Source: Wuchereria bancrofti (Eukaryota; Nematoda; Chromadorea; Rhabditida; Onchocercidae). From it: DNA of 64,000 nucleotides. Of this stretch, positions 13,395-27,536 are shown one piece after another; the stretch's first letter is position 1, and each line of letters begins with the position of its first letter. The stretch spans positions 8,150,115 through 8,214,114 of the forward strand of contig SSBO01000001.1 of assembly GCA_005281725.1 (NCBI GenBank), given 5' to 3'. Both the position numbers and the translations under genes were made by a program. The notes below the pieces were generated by a model. It saw only the letters and a list, made by a program, of their open reading frames with translations, searched no databases and was not told the DNA's origin.

Positions 13395-16300
13395 ATGATT
13401 TTTCTTTCTTAATTATTCACTAATGATAACAACAACAATAACAATAACGAAACAAAAAAAAAAAAGTAAACAACTATGATTAACGCTTTAGTTATAAAAA
13501 TGATCACGTCATATCTTTCATTCTAAACTTTATTTATTTGAAGTCTTGTCATAATTTAAAAATGAAATTATTATTTGGAAACTGAAATCATTGCTAAATT
13601 TATTAAAAAATAAAATTAGAAAAAAATTGTAAATGAATTTAGAACTTTAATAATTATTACATTTAAGATAATTTTTGCAGTATTTTAAGTAATGCTTCAA
13701 ATGTATTTTAATTGAAACTTTTGAATTTTTTCTTTTTACTTGTCGCTTCATTGCAGTATAATCATATTTATCATCGTAATTCATTATAATCTGTCGATAT
13801 TTTATCGTAATTCATTACTTTTTCATCATTTTGCCATTCATTTACTATAATTCTTCAACATTTTATCATAATTTCTTAAAATAATTTTGTTGCTTCTTTT
13901 TTTCTAATAATAACATTTTTTTTTCTTGCATGTTTTATTTGCTTTGTTTTAAGTAAAGAAAAGAGAAAACAAATTTTCACTTCAAAAAAATCTATTTAAC
14001 ACTTTGCACCTAATATCTATTTGTATTTTCATAAGATCAAAGAATGCAAATTATGTTAAAGAAGAAAAAAACAACAATAATAAAATCTTATCAGAAATTA
14101 AGGAACTTCTTTTCTGGTTAAGAAATGTTTTGACATGCTTGATTATTTAAACGAATTAATAGAATTCCGTTCGTATCATTTGGCGTTAATAGTGTTGTTT
14201 TACGCCAGAGACGTAATTGCACGTAAGTGTTACGAAAAAACTGTATGTTATACGAATTGGTCTGCTTAAAATTAAAAGCAAAATATTGTAGAGAACAACT
14301 GCACTACATACTATTGAAATAACTATAATTACTGATATCGATTACATTTGATTACTGATACGATATTTGTTGGTTTTATCTAAATTCAACTTTTTTTGGC
14401 TTTTGTAAATTCGAAGATGAAAAGAACATAATTCATATAATAACCTGCAAATTTTTTGCCTGTTTTTTAAATGTGTATAATGAAGTTTGAGACAAAATTA
14501 AAATTCTGAATCTTGGTTTTTCAATTTGGTTTCTCCATTGATTTCAAAATAATAATTTCTATAATACCGTTCGACAAGTAATTTAGGGAATTGTTTTGGT
14601 CTGGTAGCTTCTTGAAAATCGACAATAATAATAGCAATAGTAATAATAATAGTAGTAATAATTAATAATAACAAACAGTAATAATGATAATAATTAATAA
14701 TTTGACAAATCGTGATATTTACAAGCAATCATCTATTGTATATGATATGCTAAAACAATGAAATAATTCAAATTTTGTCATCTTTTTTCATATTCGTTTT
14801 ATTTCCTTTTTTTGTTCAATAATAACATCTTGATGATATCACCAAATTTATGGACATTTTTATCCCCTATGAAAGTAATAATTATCATTAATTATTATTA
14901 TTGCTATTATTACCATTATCATTATTCATTAACACTTATTTGATGAAGATGCTAATTTCCATATGCTAATTTCGTCACTTAAACTTTACATTTCTTTTTT
15001 ACAGTGCTTCACTTTTATTTCCTTTTAAATAAAAGAAAAAGAAATGTTAAAATTTGTTCATATTCATTTGCTTGTCATTTATTTATATCTACTGAAAATT
15101 ATTCTAGTTTAATTTAAATTGAAATTAAGAATAACAGAAATTAAATAAGCAGAATGGTTGCATAGTCCTTCATAAACTTCCTGCAATTCTTTAAATTGCA
15201 ATCTAATTTAAAGTACCGAAATTTTTGGATTAATGATCTTTTCACTTTATTATTATTTAAATTTTGGTGCAGTTACTTTTGCAGCCTGAATTTTAATACA
15301 ATTCGAGATTGATGTGAAAAAAAAGAATTAGGTTTTTTCTATTTTAATGATTTTTGTTGAAATAGCAAGCGCATGATTAAATCATTCGATTAACTAATCA
15401 TCGTATCGATGATGACGAACTTATGGTGTAAGTATGATTTCCAGAAGAAATATAAGTAAATACAGTTATCTTAATCGAATTATAATTTATGGTAATCATC
15501 ATTACGACTTTTGATCAATTCAAGATCATATAATATTTTTTACTTACAAGTGCTACTACAATTTATTGAAATGTTCAAATTATTTGAATCTTTCCTTTTT
15601 CCAAATAGAAAACTGCAATTAAATCAATCTAAAATTTAAATTGATTAAAATATTTTACTTTTAATCAATAAAAGCAAGAAAAAAGCAAACCTGCTCTATG
15701 TTAATCAGTAATTAAACCAATTAGTCTTTTTTTAATTGCTGATGAAATAATAAATTACTTGTCTTTGAAAATTTCTATAAATTAGTAAGCAAATGCAGCA
15801 AGGTAAAAAAAATTCAAATTCTTTGATAATTTGTGATTACGTAAATATTACAATAATTATATCAATCCGCTGATCATGAAACTGAGTTTATAATTTAGAA
15901 AGAAAAAAATTAATAATTTAAATCTGCACTCAATTAATTTGTATCATAATAATTGTAACATTTGTCAACTATATCAGAAAATGGATTAGAATTGAATTAA
16001 ATCTAAATTGAATTGCACTAAATTGGATGAAATTAGCATAATAATTGTTTAACATAAAATATAATCAACCTATTTAATTTAATAGATATATTAAACATTA
16101 TATTACACTAAATGTTCAGATATAACAATGCAAATATTAGCAACGGTTATCTGATAAAAAACATTTTACCAAAATTTTTTTAGAGGTAATTAATTATATG
16201 TAATGAGCAACACAAATATACGCAAATACATAAATATACATAATACATAATCAGATCTTAAAATACTTTTCTCCCAAACTTCCATTTCTGATTCGATCTA

Positions 16301-19300
16301 AAATTTCACTTCAATTTTTTTTATTCCATAATAATTAACATATTTTATTGAATGTAATAAAATATATGTATTAATGGATTGCATATACAAGCATACATTT
16401 GGTTATAAAAAAGTAAGCATTGAAATTTGATTATAATTTGAAATTGATTAGATGGTATCATTCTTTTTAGCTAATTTGATGAAGAAAAAAGATTAGATAA
16501 AATTAAACAAAATAATATTAAAATTAAAACAATGAATAAAATAAAAAAGTGGATGAATGTAGCTAGAAAGAATTCATCTAATCAAGTTTTCGGAAATTTT
16601 TTAAAATATTAAAGTCTGGAAAAAATTTGTTGCAAAATGTCAAAAATTTTGGAATGTTTGCAAGATTATATAATCAATATTTTCTTTTTTAAAGAGAAAA
16701 AGAACATCTCTAACTGTATTAATGCTATGTAATTAAAATTATTTTCGAATCTTCTCGTCTATAAATTAGTCTAACACTGTTAATTTTTCTCCTATCTTAC
16801 TTTGATCTTTTTCAGTGGAAAAAAAGATTAGACAACGTCAAAGCTCCAACATTCGTTTCAATATCTGATTTCATCTAAATTCTTCTACTTTTTTTTCTTT
16901 TCTAATAATTGTTATGCGTTACTTTATTATATTTAAAAAAGAAAAAAGTCAATTAAAATATATAAGCATTAGCTAAATAATTAATTATTACTCTATTCTT
17001 TCTTGTCTCTTTTAACATTTAGCAAGATTTCATTATCAAAAAGAAAAAAAAAAGGAAAGTGTGAAAAAAAGAAAGAGAAAGCAAAAGAATCACATCACCA
17101 GATGGTATTAACAATTGAACATTCATTTATTTTATTCAAATAATAAAAAAAAGTCACAAAAATCTTTTCGATAGCGCTGTACTTGTCATTCTGCGCTTCT
17201 CGTAACGTTATCATCTTGAATTATGTTCAGTCTTCAATACATTTGCACATAAATAAAATAGGAAAAGAAAAAAGAGCAAAAAAAAGTCCGAAAAAATTTA
17301 AGAAAAAAAAACGATTATGGGAAAGCGAAGAAAAAGAGATAAAAAAAAAGGAGATTCTGTTACTAAAACATTATTGATAGCAATCATTTTTACATTTTCA
17401 TTCCATTAAAAAATATTTTTTTCCATTTTCATTTCATCCACTTTCCATTACTTTTATTCATTTTATTCTTTCTTTTTTAAAACTCTATTAAAATTAAAAT
17501 TGAACAAAAAAGATAATGAGAAAAAGAATTGGAAAAATTTATTTGTTTTTGAACTAATTTATTTCCACTAAATTTTCATTATTTTTATTAAAAAGAAAGA
17601 TTAAAAAAAAAGAAAGTCATGTTTTTCCTGTATCATCTTTTTTTCCTTGTGTCATCTTAAACTTATTAGCTAAATTTTAATTATATTATATGTCCGTTTG
17701 TTTAATGTTAACAAATTTCATCCTTTTTATCACCTATCCTATCATTTTACTTTAATTAGCAATTATTCAGAAAATGTTGCATATTCTTCAGACATATCTA
17801 AGCATCACTAAATTTTTTAATTACTTTATTAATTGAACTAATGAATTTAACACCAAATTACACATGATAATCAAGAATTAATTTAATGATACTATTACTA
17901 TTCCAGCTGATTATAATATTTCAGGAAACAGGAATGTTTTTGTTTCATTTTATAAATAGTACCAATGACTTTGGTTTAATTTTGATTTTGGTTGCGAAAT
18001 AAATTTATCAAATATCGTCAGTTGTTTCATTTTTACCTAAATGGAATGTTATATTTTCCAAAAATAATTAAAATACTATTTTTAATTATCGAGTTTCAGA
18101 CCAAAAAAATAAGAAGAAAAGGGATATTAATTTTCGTTACTATTATTTTAATTATGCTATATAATGGATAATATCTCTTTGCATACTTAATTTATCTGTT
18201 AAAATTAGCATACAAATTAACATCTTGCATTTTTTCCCTTGCTCTCGGGTAAATAGTAATATTCTATGGTTGCAGTGAATGGACAGGTTAGCTTTCAGGG
18301 AATTCCTTATCCCACTTTGTCATTCTTCAAAGTCACCCACCTATTTTTCTCTCATTTTATTAAATCTTATAGAAATTCATCGTCTGTCTTTTCTATTACA
18401 TTTTTATATGAATCCAATTCAATCGCTAAATATTTACTTTCGATAATTTTTTTTTAAAGGAATGATTGTATCAATTGATCGATCATTTCTTCTGATATCC
18501 AAATTGATTAATCCTTTTTTTTAGTAAATCAACTTTAATACTTTTTTCCTCACTTCTTTATATTATTCTATTATTCCTGATATTACTTACCCAATATTTA
18601 CATTCAGCGATTTTTTCCAATGATAGTGTTTGCTTTGCTTATTAATTATTTGTTAATGATTATCTGTTAAGTTGTGACTGGAATTATTTCAAAAAAAAAG
18701 AAAAAAGAAAAAACAAATTCAAAATAAATTTAAAGCAAATTCAAGAATAAACAAAAAATTAGAAATAAAAGAAAAATTGCAATTACAAAAATTTTTGTTT
18801 TTGTAAATGCAAAAATAAAAATTATAATGAAATAATGAAAATTACAAAAATTACCCCATGGAAAAACTACACTCATTGATAAAAAATAACAAAGTGAAAA
18901 GAGAAAAAGTTAGTCTTAAACTTTTAAATCTGTTTAACTTTTATTGCTTATTGAATTATACAATGAAAATAATATATCATACCGTATCGCTTTTTATTAA
19001 ACGTTGCTAGCAATGGAGGATTACTGTAGGAGTGGATGCTTTTAATATATTTTTATTTTGCTACTGTCATCAATTTAAGGGAATTTCTTGACTTTTTGAT
19101 CAAAAAATTAGTCGACACAGAAAAATGTTAGATTTGATTAATTTATCATTACGAAGAAGATAAGGACAAAATTACGTGCATTTTTACTGATTAAATCTTT
19201 GTTTAATTGGTAAAAAGAAATCCGCAAAAAATCTACCCATTTCTTAATTGCTTTAATTCATTATAGTATTATTGTAATAGTCTTTCATCTGAATACAGAA

Positions 19301-19479
19301 ACGTAAAAATATTTTGTATTTTAGCATTCTTACTATTACTATTTGATGTTCTGTTTATTCATCGCTATTGTCCACCACCATTAAAGTAAGACCATTCGAT
19401 GAAAAAAGTTATTTTTTAAAAAATCAAGTAAAGCTATAAATATTGGATCAATGATTGTTTTTGTCTGCAAAAATCACTG

Positions 19480-19561
19480 ATATAATAATTAATAATAATA
19501 GGAATAATAATACTAATAATAACAACAATAATAATATTATAATATTACAATAATAGTAGTA

Positions 19562-19596
<35 letters not shown>

Positions 19597-19620
19597 TAGT
19601 AACAGTAATTAGCAATAATA
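19480..19620. repeat. AAT trinucleotide microsatellite
   Basis: Imperfect AAT/AGT triplets, with an uninterrupted AAT core near 19567-19596. Confidence 0.8.
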
Positions 19621-19834
19621 GCGACAATTTTAGTATTAAAGTAAAGAATCAATGTTTTAATAGGAATTAAGGCTTTAAGAGGGAAGGAAAAGGCATATAA
19701 TTTGAAAAATATTCCAAAATATTTATTATATTGTTTCTCGTTCTTTAAGTTTAGATAACTTCTCATACAATTAATAACACTTCATGATATCATTCATCTA
19801 TACATCGGCTTCTATCGTTTTTTTCCTGCAATAA

Positions 19835-20052
19835 TTAATGACAATAATATTTATAACAATGATAATAATAAGAAGAACAGTAATACTAATGGTGATAACA
19901 ATAGTAATAACTGTAATAATAGTAACAACAATAGTTATAATATTAGTAATAGTAATAAATAATATTGATAATAATATTTACTGTTGTTAATTGTTAGTTA
20001 TCATTATTAATCATTATTAATTAATGTGATAATAATGATAATAATAACATTA
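19835..20052. repeat. Degenerate AAT/AAC/GTA triplet tract
   Basis: Continuous but interrupted trinucleotide repeats with frequent AGTAATA and GATAATA variants. Confidence 0.6.
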
Positions 20053-21674
20053 AATGAAGGAAAGCATAAATGAATCGTTTAATTATATAAATAATAATAG
20101 CAATAAGTAAGAAATGATTTTTGCCTTTTCATTTTTCTCTTAAATTTGCAAAATAATAAAGAGGAAGTGAAATAAATAATTGTCCTTTGATATTGTTCCT
20201 AAGTGCTCATAAATTATCGTTGGCACATTGCAATTTGAGAATACATAAATAATCGGAAATTGATTTTATGGTGACGACAATATCTTAGTTTATTGAAAAT
20301 TTGCAATTATTGTTGAACAATGTCGTTTACTGACAAATAAGAGACAGATATCAATCAGTAACAGCAAAAATATGTATTATTTCAAAAATAGGCAATAAAA
20401 TTCCTTACATATAGTTCAAAAAATTAAATAAAATTTGAGATATTGAATAATGTGATAGATAAGAAGGAATTTCGTAAAATTTAATAATCAAAACGAATAA
20501 AATTGTTTATGACAATTTTACAAAAATGAAAATAAAATACCTAAAATCCTATTAATACTTTTATTTTTTTATAGTCCAAAAAAAAAGAAAAATTTCTTTT
20601 GTTATTTCTCCTATAAACGTTTTATTATCTACCCAAATTCCGTTAATATATGGCAGATTTTAAAATGAATATAATCACAATCTTTGTTTTTGATAATATT
20701 TTTATCAGTTCAATTATATTTCCAAAATATGAAAAGAGATTTACATAAACATGGAACATTTGCTTCCAAATGAATAATACAACAATAAATATAACCTGTA
20801 AAATAATAATTTAACAATGGTAGTTTAAAAGATAATGTAATTTGAAAGTAAATTTACACTCATACAATTAATTATTGGAAAAACAGTAGTTATATTAAGC
20901 ATTAAACAATGAAACAAAAGAAATGGAATAAATTTTCATCCTTTACGAAAAATTTTGAATTGAAATTTAAGAAATGAAGAACTGGAAAAAATAATCCCCG
21001 AACAAATAAACTGATAACATGAAGTTATTATCAAATGATTGATTAATGACTAATTGAACCAATGATTTCATCCGTTTCTATAATTCTGTTTGTTACCTAT
21101 TGTTAATCAAAATACTCCTAGCATTACTTTTATCAGTAAAACTTAATCAAAAGTTATTTAATGTGATTCGTTTTCATTTCACATTTTCTGTTGATATTTC
21201 CTTCCATTCGCAATTTTTTTTTTTTTTTCATATTCTTATGCTTTTCACTTCATTCATATTCATTTCTTTGCTTTTATAAATGACCTTTGATATAAATTTT
21301 CTAAAATTTCTCACATCATACACATTTTTTCTCTTTATTTAGAGGTTACAAATGTTAACTCACTTTGCGTGAGAAAAATAGAAGAATAACTTTCTTTTCA
21401 TTTTAATTGATAAATGAAAAAAATCACCTCTAACAAAAGTTAGCAAAAAGTTTGCATGTATTTTTCGAAATTAAATCATTTTTAATATTTTCAAAAAGTA
21501 AAAATTTTTGATAGTTTTCTGGCATCACTCAAATCTGTGACTTCATATTTAAAAGTATTATTTAAAAAATTTAAAAATTACTAAAAGCATTCAGCAATTT
21601 AATTTTAGGAAATTTGCTAATTTTTTTTTACTAGGTTAATTTTTTCATCAACAATTGAAAATTGTCAGAGAATT

Positions 21675-22585
21675 ATGCTGGCAATAAATAGCGCACAACG
21701 TGGAACAATCACCGCCAAGTTTCCATTTTATGATGATGAAGCGGCAGATTTGTTGGCAAAATTGTTAGCATCAAAAACGGATGCCAGCAAAACTCAAATA
21801 TTTCAAATACTTACACAAATTAACAACACACAGCGGCAAATGGTAATATTTTTGGTTAATAATTTCAAAGCGAATGTAAATTTTATTCATATTTTAAGAT
21901 AGTGAAAATTACATGAAAAAATCTAAATTTATAGGAAGTAAGTCAAAATTAAATTAATTATTGATTATTTTGATATGAACAATAATTTATATTGAGCTGG
22001 ATAAAACAGATATATTAAAAAATATTAAGAGATAAGTGACACAATCTTTTAAAGAGAATTAAATGATTATTTCTATTCTTTCTTTTTATTTTTTTCCTTC
22101 TCCTTCTATTTCTTCTCCTTCCTTTACCTTTCTTAATTTTCTTTCATTATTATATTTTAAGGGAATAATTTAATAAATATTCCTTTTTAGATTAAAACAC
22201 CGTATAAGATAAAATATAAGAAGGATTTGATGATAGATTTAATGAATGGATTATCCGGTGATTATAGAGATATCATTTTGGCACTTATGGAAACGCCAAC
22301 CAAATATGACACTTTACAACTTGTTAAAGCAATTAATGTAAATTCTTCGTTGGATTCAAAATTAAAATTTTGTTAAATTATTCTCATTTAATACAAAACT
22401 ATCACATATGATCATATTATATCTCATACAAAAGAAAAAAAGTATAACTGATGAGGGATGCAAACATTTTGTTCAGTCTAAATTTAAATCTAAAAATCAA
22501 AAATAAAATGGTTAAATTAAAAGTGAAATGATTAAATTTAAATTATATATATGTGTGCATCTTCTTTATATAAATAAATATGCAG

Positions 22586-22623
<38 letters not shown>

Positions 22624-25153
22624 TTCATTTTCTAATTTTGAAATATTTCAATGCGATACTTTAATAAACTTTAATACAATGAATATTGGTCAGACTTAGA
22701 AACAAATGTTAACTGGTCTGAAACTAATATATTACTTTGAGATGCATGTAACTACTGCTAACAATTATTAATTTTGATATTACATTTTCTAATTTATAAG
22801 AAAAATTTTTGAGTTTAATTTCCTTAATCTTTAAAATTTCTATTTATTGATTGCAAATTGTTTCAAATTTTATTCACTTCGGAAAATTTGCACCATTTCC
22901 ACTTTTTCTTATTCCAATTCAATTAATTCAATATGTTTAATTAGTATCAGTTAAGAATTTCTTCCTTTTTTGCCATGAATTCATTTTTCATGCATAAACA
23001 CTAATATTAGCATTACTGATTCTAGGGAACAAGTATCAATGAATCTGTACTAATTGAAATTCTTTGCTTACGAACTAGCATGGAATTATCTGCGATCAAA
23101 AATGAATATCAGATCATACTAGGTAATAAACTGGAAACTGATATAGCTACACGTATAAATGGTGACCTGAAAGACATTTTGTTGATTGTTATACAGAAAC
23201 CGATCATAGCAATAAATGATAATAGCAGCACTGATGTGGAGAAAATTAAGCAAGTAAGTTGATGTGTGATAAGATTATTGATAAATATCATTTTATTGTA
23301 CCTCAATATAGTGTTGATAAATGACTCATGGAATGATATGTTAATTTTATGATGAATAATTAAATAAGTATATTTGTTTGCAGGAAGTGAAAAAAATATT
23401 GGGTGAGAAGAAAAAAATTGATAAAACAGCTATGAAAATTATCATCGGATCACTTCCAACTTATCAATTGAATATTTTAATCATAGAATATGCAACAATT
23501 GCTGGACGTCAAATTGAACAAGACATTGAAGTTTGCTTTTACACTTTGCTTTTTGAATAATCAATAATTTAAAAAAAAAAAACAGTAATTGAATAGTAAC
23601 AAATAAAACTGAAGATTACATTTTCGTATAAAATTCTTAAATAAAAACGTATATTTGTGAACTAATTAATCCTAACAATTTAAAAACCAAGCACCATTAC
23701 GATTAAATATTAAATAATTTTGTAAATAAAACGTTTAAATGAATAATTTATTAGTATTTGTGATATAATAAATGAAATATTATATTCTCACATGTATAAA
23801 TAATTATCTTATTTAGAGTTTGATATTAAATATATATTTATTCATATAATATTTATACTGCATATAGCAATACGTACAATTATCTCAAAGAAAAAATAAA
23901 AATTAGAGCTGAAAATAAAATAAAAGATGTGTTCTAATTCATAAAATTACGAATACTTCAAAAAAGTTGGAATATGTAGACTGTTCAATTATTATATTCA
24001 TATTCATTTATTCAATCCCTCAAGTAATTATCATGCTTTTTTTATAATTTATTTTTCAGTAATAAAATCTTTTTTCAAAAAAATGTAATTTATTTTCTAA
24101 AAAATATAATTTATTTTCTAATAAAAATTTTTTTAGAAAAATTTTTTCTTATTATAATTTATTTTCTAGTAACAAAAAAAAAATAATTATTACGCTTTTT
24201 ATAATCTATTTTCTGGTAAAAAATACCAATTTATTTGTATTTTAATTCAGTAATTAGATAATTTTACCGAATGAGTTCAAAAAAATTTTTCAATTTTATC
24301 AATTTTGCATATTTAAAATTTTGCTATTAATTACACGTTTGATGAATTAGAAGGATACGAATAAGCAATCCAATTTAATAATTTCAGTTAATTTGTTTTA
24401 ATAATATTCCTCCTGCAGAAATATTTTAATGGCCCCGCAAAAAAGGCATTGCTTGCATTAATTCAGTATGCTCGAAATAGCAATTCATACTTTGCTGATT
24501 TGCTTAATAGCTCACTAAAGGTATTATTAGTATTGCTAATTTTATTATTATTATTATTAAGTAAACAATCATTTCAGAAACGAATGTATGAAAAACATAG
24601 AATAAAACAGGTTCATGTGATTGTGAAAAGAAAAATGTAATATTTCAGTAGCATTTTCGAGCTTTCTTTTTATACACAATGACGTCATGGAATTATAATT
24701 AACCAAATCACTTCAAAATATTTGTGATTAATTTTAAAGCCACTTTATAAGATGTCTTTATTAAATAAATCACATAATATCTCTTTTATTGTTTTTATTT
24801 AATATAAGATAATGATAAAAATAATGGATTTGATAACCGGTAAATAATACTGATGATACTGATGATATGATATAATGATATCGACAACCAAGATTGAATA
24901 TTAGGACATGCTCTTGTATGACGTAGTTTTTATTTTAAACATTTTTCAGAATCCTAGCGGAACAAGAGATGGTGACTTGATTCGTCTAATAATTTCACGA
25001 TCTGAAATTGATCTTGCGACAATCTCTGAAGCATACATGAAAAGTTATAAGAAAAAATTGATTGAAGACATTAATAAAGAATGCAATGGTTTATATCGTG
25101 ATTGTCTAATTACTATTATTAAAGGCAATATTCAAAATTCGATTTTAAATTGA
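21675..25153 (+). CDS. Divergent annexin (second of tandem pair), calcium loops lost
   Basis: Exons are 21675-21842, 22191-22337, 23026-23253, 23384-23530, 24419-24520 and 24950-25153 (TGA), coding for 331 residues. Exons 2 (147 bases) and 5 (102) match the first annexin gene exactly in length and the others are close, so the pair arose by tandem duplication. Shared landmarks include [22 protein letters not shown] and [11 protein letters not shown]. The calcium loops are gone: repeat 1 reads LLASKTD where the paralogue has AMKGSGCD; repeat 2 reads AINGTS where it has AMKGLGT; repeat 4 reads KNPSGT where it has KGLGT. The SGD/NGD caps in repeats 1 and 2 remain. The frame is open throughout with good splice sites, so it looks functional. 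Calcium-independent or altered binding is inferred. A TTGTCAG at 21661-21667 just before the ATG may be a trans-splice acceptor. Confidence 0.9.
22591..22623. repeat. (AAT)11 microsatellite in annexin intron 2
   Basis: Eleven uninterrupted AAT units within the intron 22338-23025. Confidence 0.9.
24045..24225. repeat. Degenerate repeat in annexin intron 4
   Basis: About five copies of a unit close to ATAATTTATTTTCTAGTAA are separated by A- or T-rich spacers. Confidence 0.5.
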
Positions 25154-25376
25154 ATTTTTGGTTTTCATTTAATATTTAATTTTTCTTTTATTTTGATTTT
25201 TCTATTAATAATATTTATGTGATACACTTCAGCATTTTGGTTCAAATGTCTTCAAAATTGATTTTTTTTTCAAATTAAACTGAACAGAAAATTATCAAGC
25301 AATATTTCCAATCCAATACAAGCAAAACTTAAATTGGATGACTCAGAAAAAGAGAAAAACGGAAAACGTTGGAAAA

Positions 25377-25382
25377 AATAAA
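25377..25382 (+). terminator. Candidate polyadenylation signal of second annexin gene
   Basis: AATAAA lies about 225 bases after the stop codon. Other AT-rich hexamers nearby could also serve. Confidence 0.3.
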
Positions 25383-25624
25383 GATTAATAAAACTTTTTA
25401 AATGTATTAGAAATTATCACAAAATGATTTTTTGATGCATTGCATTGAATAATAATCTGCTGTTCATTCACTAATAATTTTGTTTCTTCATGTATTGCAA
25501 TAAAAAATTTTATTTTCACTTTATTCTTATTTGATAGCCATATGCATGCAGTTTTAAATATATTTGACTTCTCCTGCTACACTTCTGTCGATTACAAACA
25601 CAACTTTTCAGCAGAAAGATAGCC

Positions 25625-26620
25625 CAAAAATGACCTGGATGTATCCACGATCCAAACATTGGCACCTCACCTTATCGATTGCAACCTGGGTACCAAAGAT
25701 GCATTTGCGATGTTCGCTAGAAATGCACCCGAATGATGCGTAGTACAGAATGTCAAACAGAACACAGACCACCGTCATTGCGATGCAAACTAAACTGCTA
25801 CTTCCAGGCTAAACCGAAAAGAAGAGGCGACATTCCAATGAAGAAACTCAAAGTCAACAATTTTGAAATCACTACAGTAAGAGACAACTTTCAGGACAAC
25901 TTCCAAAAAAGAAAACCTGCATCTGCAAACCACATTTGCAGATTTCCATGCAGCACTCTGGCAGCTCACCAAAAATAATATCCAGCAGTTCTTCATAAAA
26001 TGTCTACGGTTCTTATCAAAGAAGCCGAATGATTGGTTCGATGAAAACAATCCAAATATCCAGGAACTGTTCATCAAACGCACCTCGCTAATCCATCTTA
26101 TCTTACAGAAAAGCACCTTTTCATCTCATTAGTAGTAAACCTTGACAAAAATTTCGGGATATCAAGAACAGGTGCTGGATCAGTCTAGTGCAGAAGATTT
26201 AATCATGCGTATATGTCAGTGACCATAGACTCTACTAGCAGAATACGATTCACAGCAGCTCACATGAGTGTTCCCTTCTTATGGATAAATCCTATATTCA
26301 GAACTAAACATTTCCAATTGCCTTTCAGTGCTCACTGTTCAGCTAAAAACTCGGCAACTCAGTATATCACTCAGCAATCACTGAACAACAATTGAAATTT
26401 GGCAAGGCATTTCAGATCGATGGAATTCCATCTGAAATCTGAGAAGCATGTTAAATTCCACAAGTTTATTGTTTGTTAACTTCGCCAAGCATTTGACACA
26501 GTGAGTGGAAAAGTTTATCGCAAATCTTGCAATGATTAGGGTGTCATTACACATTTCTAAAGATGATCATCATGTTACACGGCAGTCAAATCAGATCTGG
26601 CAATTCACTCTCTTAGTCTT
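25625..26620 (+). mobile_element. Degraded non-LTR retrotransposon (endonuclease/reverse transcriptase) fragment
   Basis: Conceptual translation across several frame breaks gives pieces typical of RTE/CR1-like LINE open frames. TWMYPRSKHWHL at about 25633 matches the end of the apurinic endonuclease domain. ECQTEHRP, with NCYFQAKPKRR after it (25747-25822), follows in the usual order. Then come DWFDENNPNIQEL (about 26032-26070), a GKAFQIDGIPSEI-like stretch near 26404-26440 and a reverse-transcriptase-like remnant near 26480-26600. Order and spacing fit one element on the plus strand. Multiple stops and frameshifts show it is dead. Recognition is from memory of the family; a translated search would settle the clade. 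Confidence 0.6.
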
Positions 26621-26799
26621 TTCGATTATAATGAATATTGATAATTGAAAGAATTGTTTTGGAATTGAATGGGAATTGGCAACTGAATTTCTATTTCTAT
26701 ACAACAGTCACGGATGTTTCTTAGCACATTTTCATGTGTATTAATTTCAAATTGACAAACATGTTTAAATTTTTGTCAATTTTTGCCAGATTATCGAAA

Positions 26800-27072
26800 C
26801 TAACGATGAGCTCCTGTACAATGCTTTTTGTGCGTTTGCATTGTATTTGTATTGTTAAAGAATTTGCCACAGTTTCCACATTGAAGTTTAGAGCCGATGT
26901 ATTCTCTGATGCCGGTAATACAGTGACTGATGATCGAATGTTCGCCCACAACCGGATTCTTTGCATTCATAAATAAAGAGTTTAGGATGCGTTTTCATGT
27001 GCGTTCTATATTCGTTGTAATTCTTTGTTTTCATAGTGCATCCAACACTAGGGCACTCGTAACTTTCATCAT
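26800..27072 (-). pseudogene. Broken zinc-finger terminal exon (third unit of the left array)
   Basis: This is a diverged copy of the zinc-finger exons at 27537-27811 and 28291-28562. Fingers one and two are readable (ECPSVGCTMKTK, then ECKESGCGRTF). A one-base insertion after HRQ-IH-type residues near 26903 shifts the frame into a stop, while finger three (QCGNCGKFF) continues in another frame to TAG at 26800. The splice acceptor that reads TTTTTCAG in the intact copies is TTTTTCGG here. Both lesions suggest it is no longer used. Confidence 0.75.
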
Positions 27073-27536
27073 CCGAAAAACTATCTTATGCCAATTTGTA
27101 GTTAATTAACGTAGTTTGAAAGCTGACCATAAAAATGTTTATGATCATATACTTCAAACAACTTAGGTGAAAGTTCCTTACTTGTTTTTGCATGCATTTA
27201 AACAAGAAGCGTAATTGCGAATTTTTCAACATAATGAGAATAAATCCAGTTCTCGTCTAATTTTTTTCTATTTCACAATTTCATGTAATCAAGTAAAAGC
27301 GAAAAACCTCTTAAGAAAATAACTTTTAAATTTATAAGATTTTTAAAACACCAGATACTGCTTCTCGCTTTTCATGTTGAACATAAACGAGAAGGATCTA
27401 TCTCTTTGTTGAGGTTGAATAAATATCGAAGTATCAATTGAATTTCGTACTGCTATACAACAGATCTTTCTCAGCTGTGCATTCCACTTCATGTAAACAG
27501 TCAGATAAGTGTTTAAAATTTTTTGAATTTGTGGAA

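Larger units (their letters stand above)
13395..21660. other. Gene-free stretch between the two annexin genes
   Basis: No conserved coding exon was seen on either strand. The sequence is AT-rich, with purine-rich tracts near 17040-17350, AAT/TTA microsatellites near 14630-14700 and 19480-20050, and scattered poly-A/T. Short open frames have no recognisable content. Confidence 0.5.

Noticed and set aside
25733..26116. Open frames on both strands suggesting a host gene
   Set aside because: The plus-strand content fits a decayed retrotransposon read in several frames; the minus-strand frame is its shadow.
26721..26976. Overlapping open frames on both strands
   Set aside because: The minus-strand one is the shifted third-finger part of the broken zinc-finger exon; the plus-strand one is its complement.
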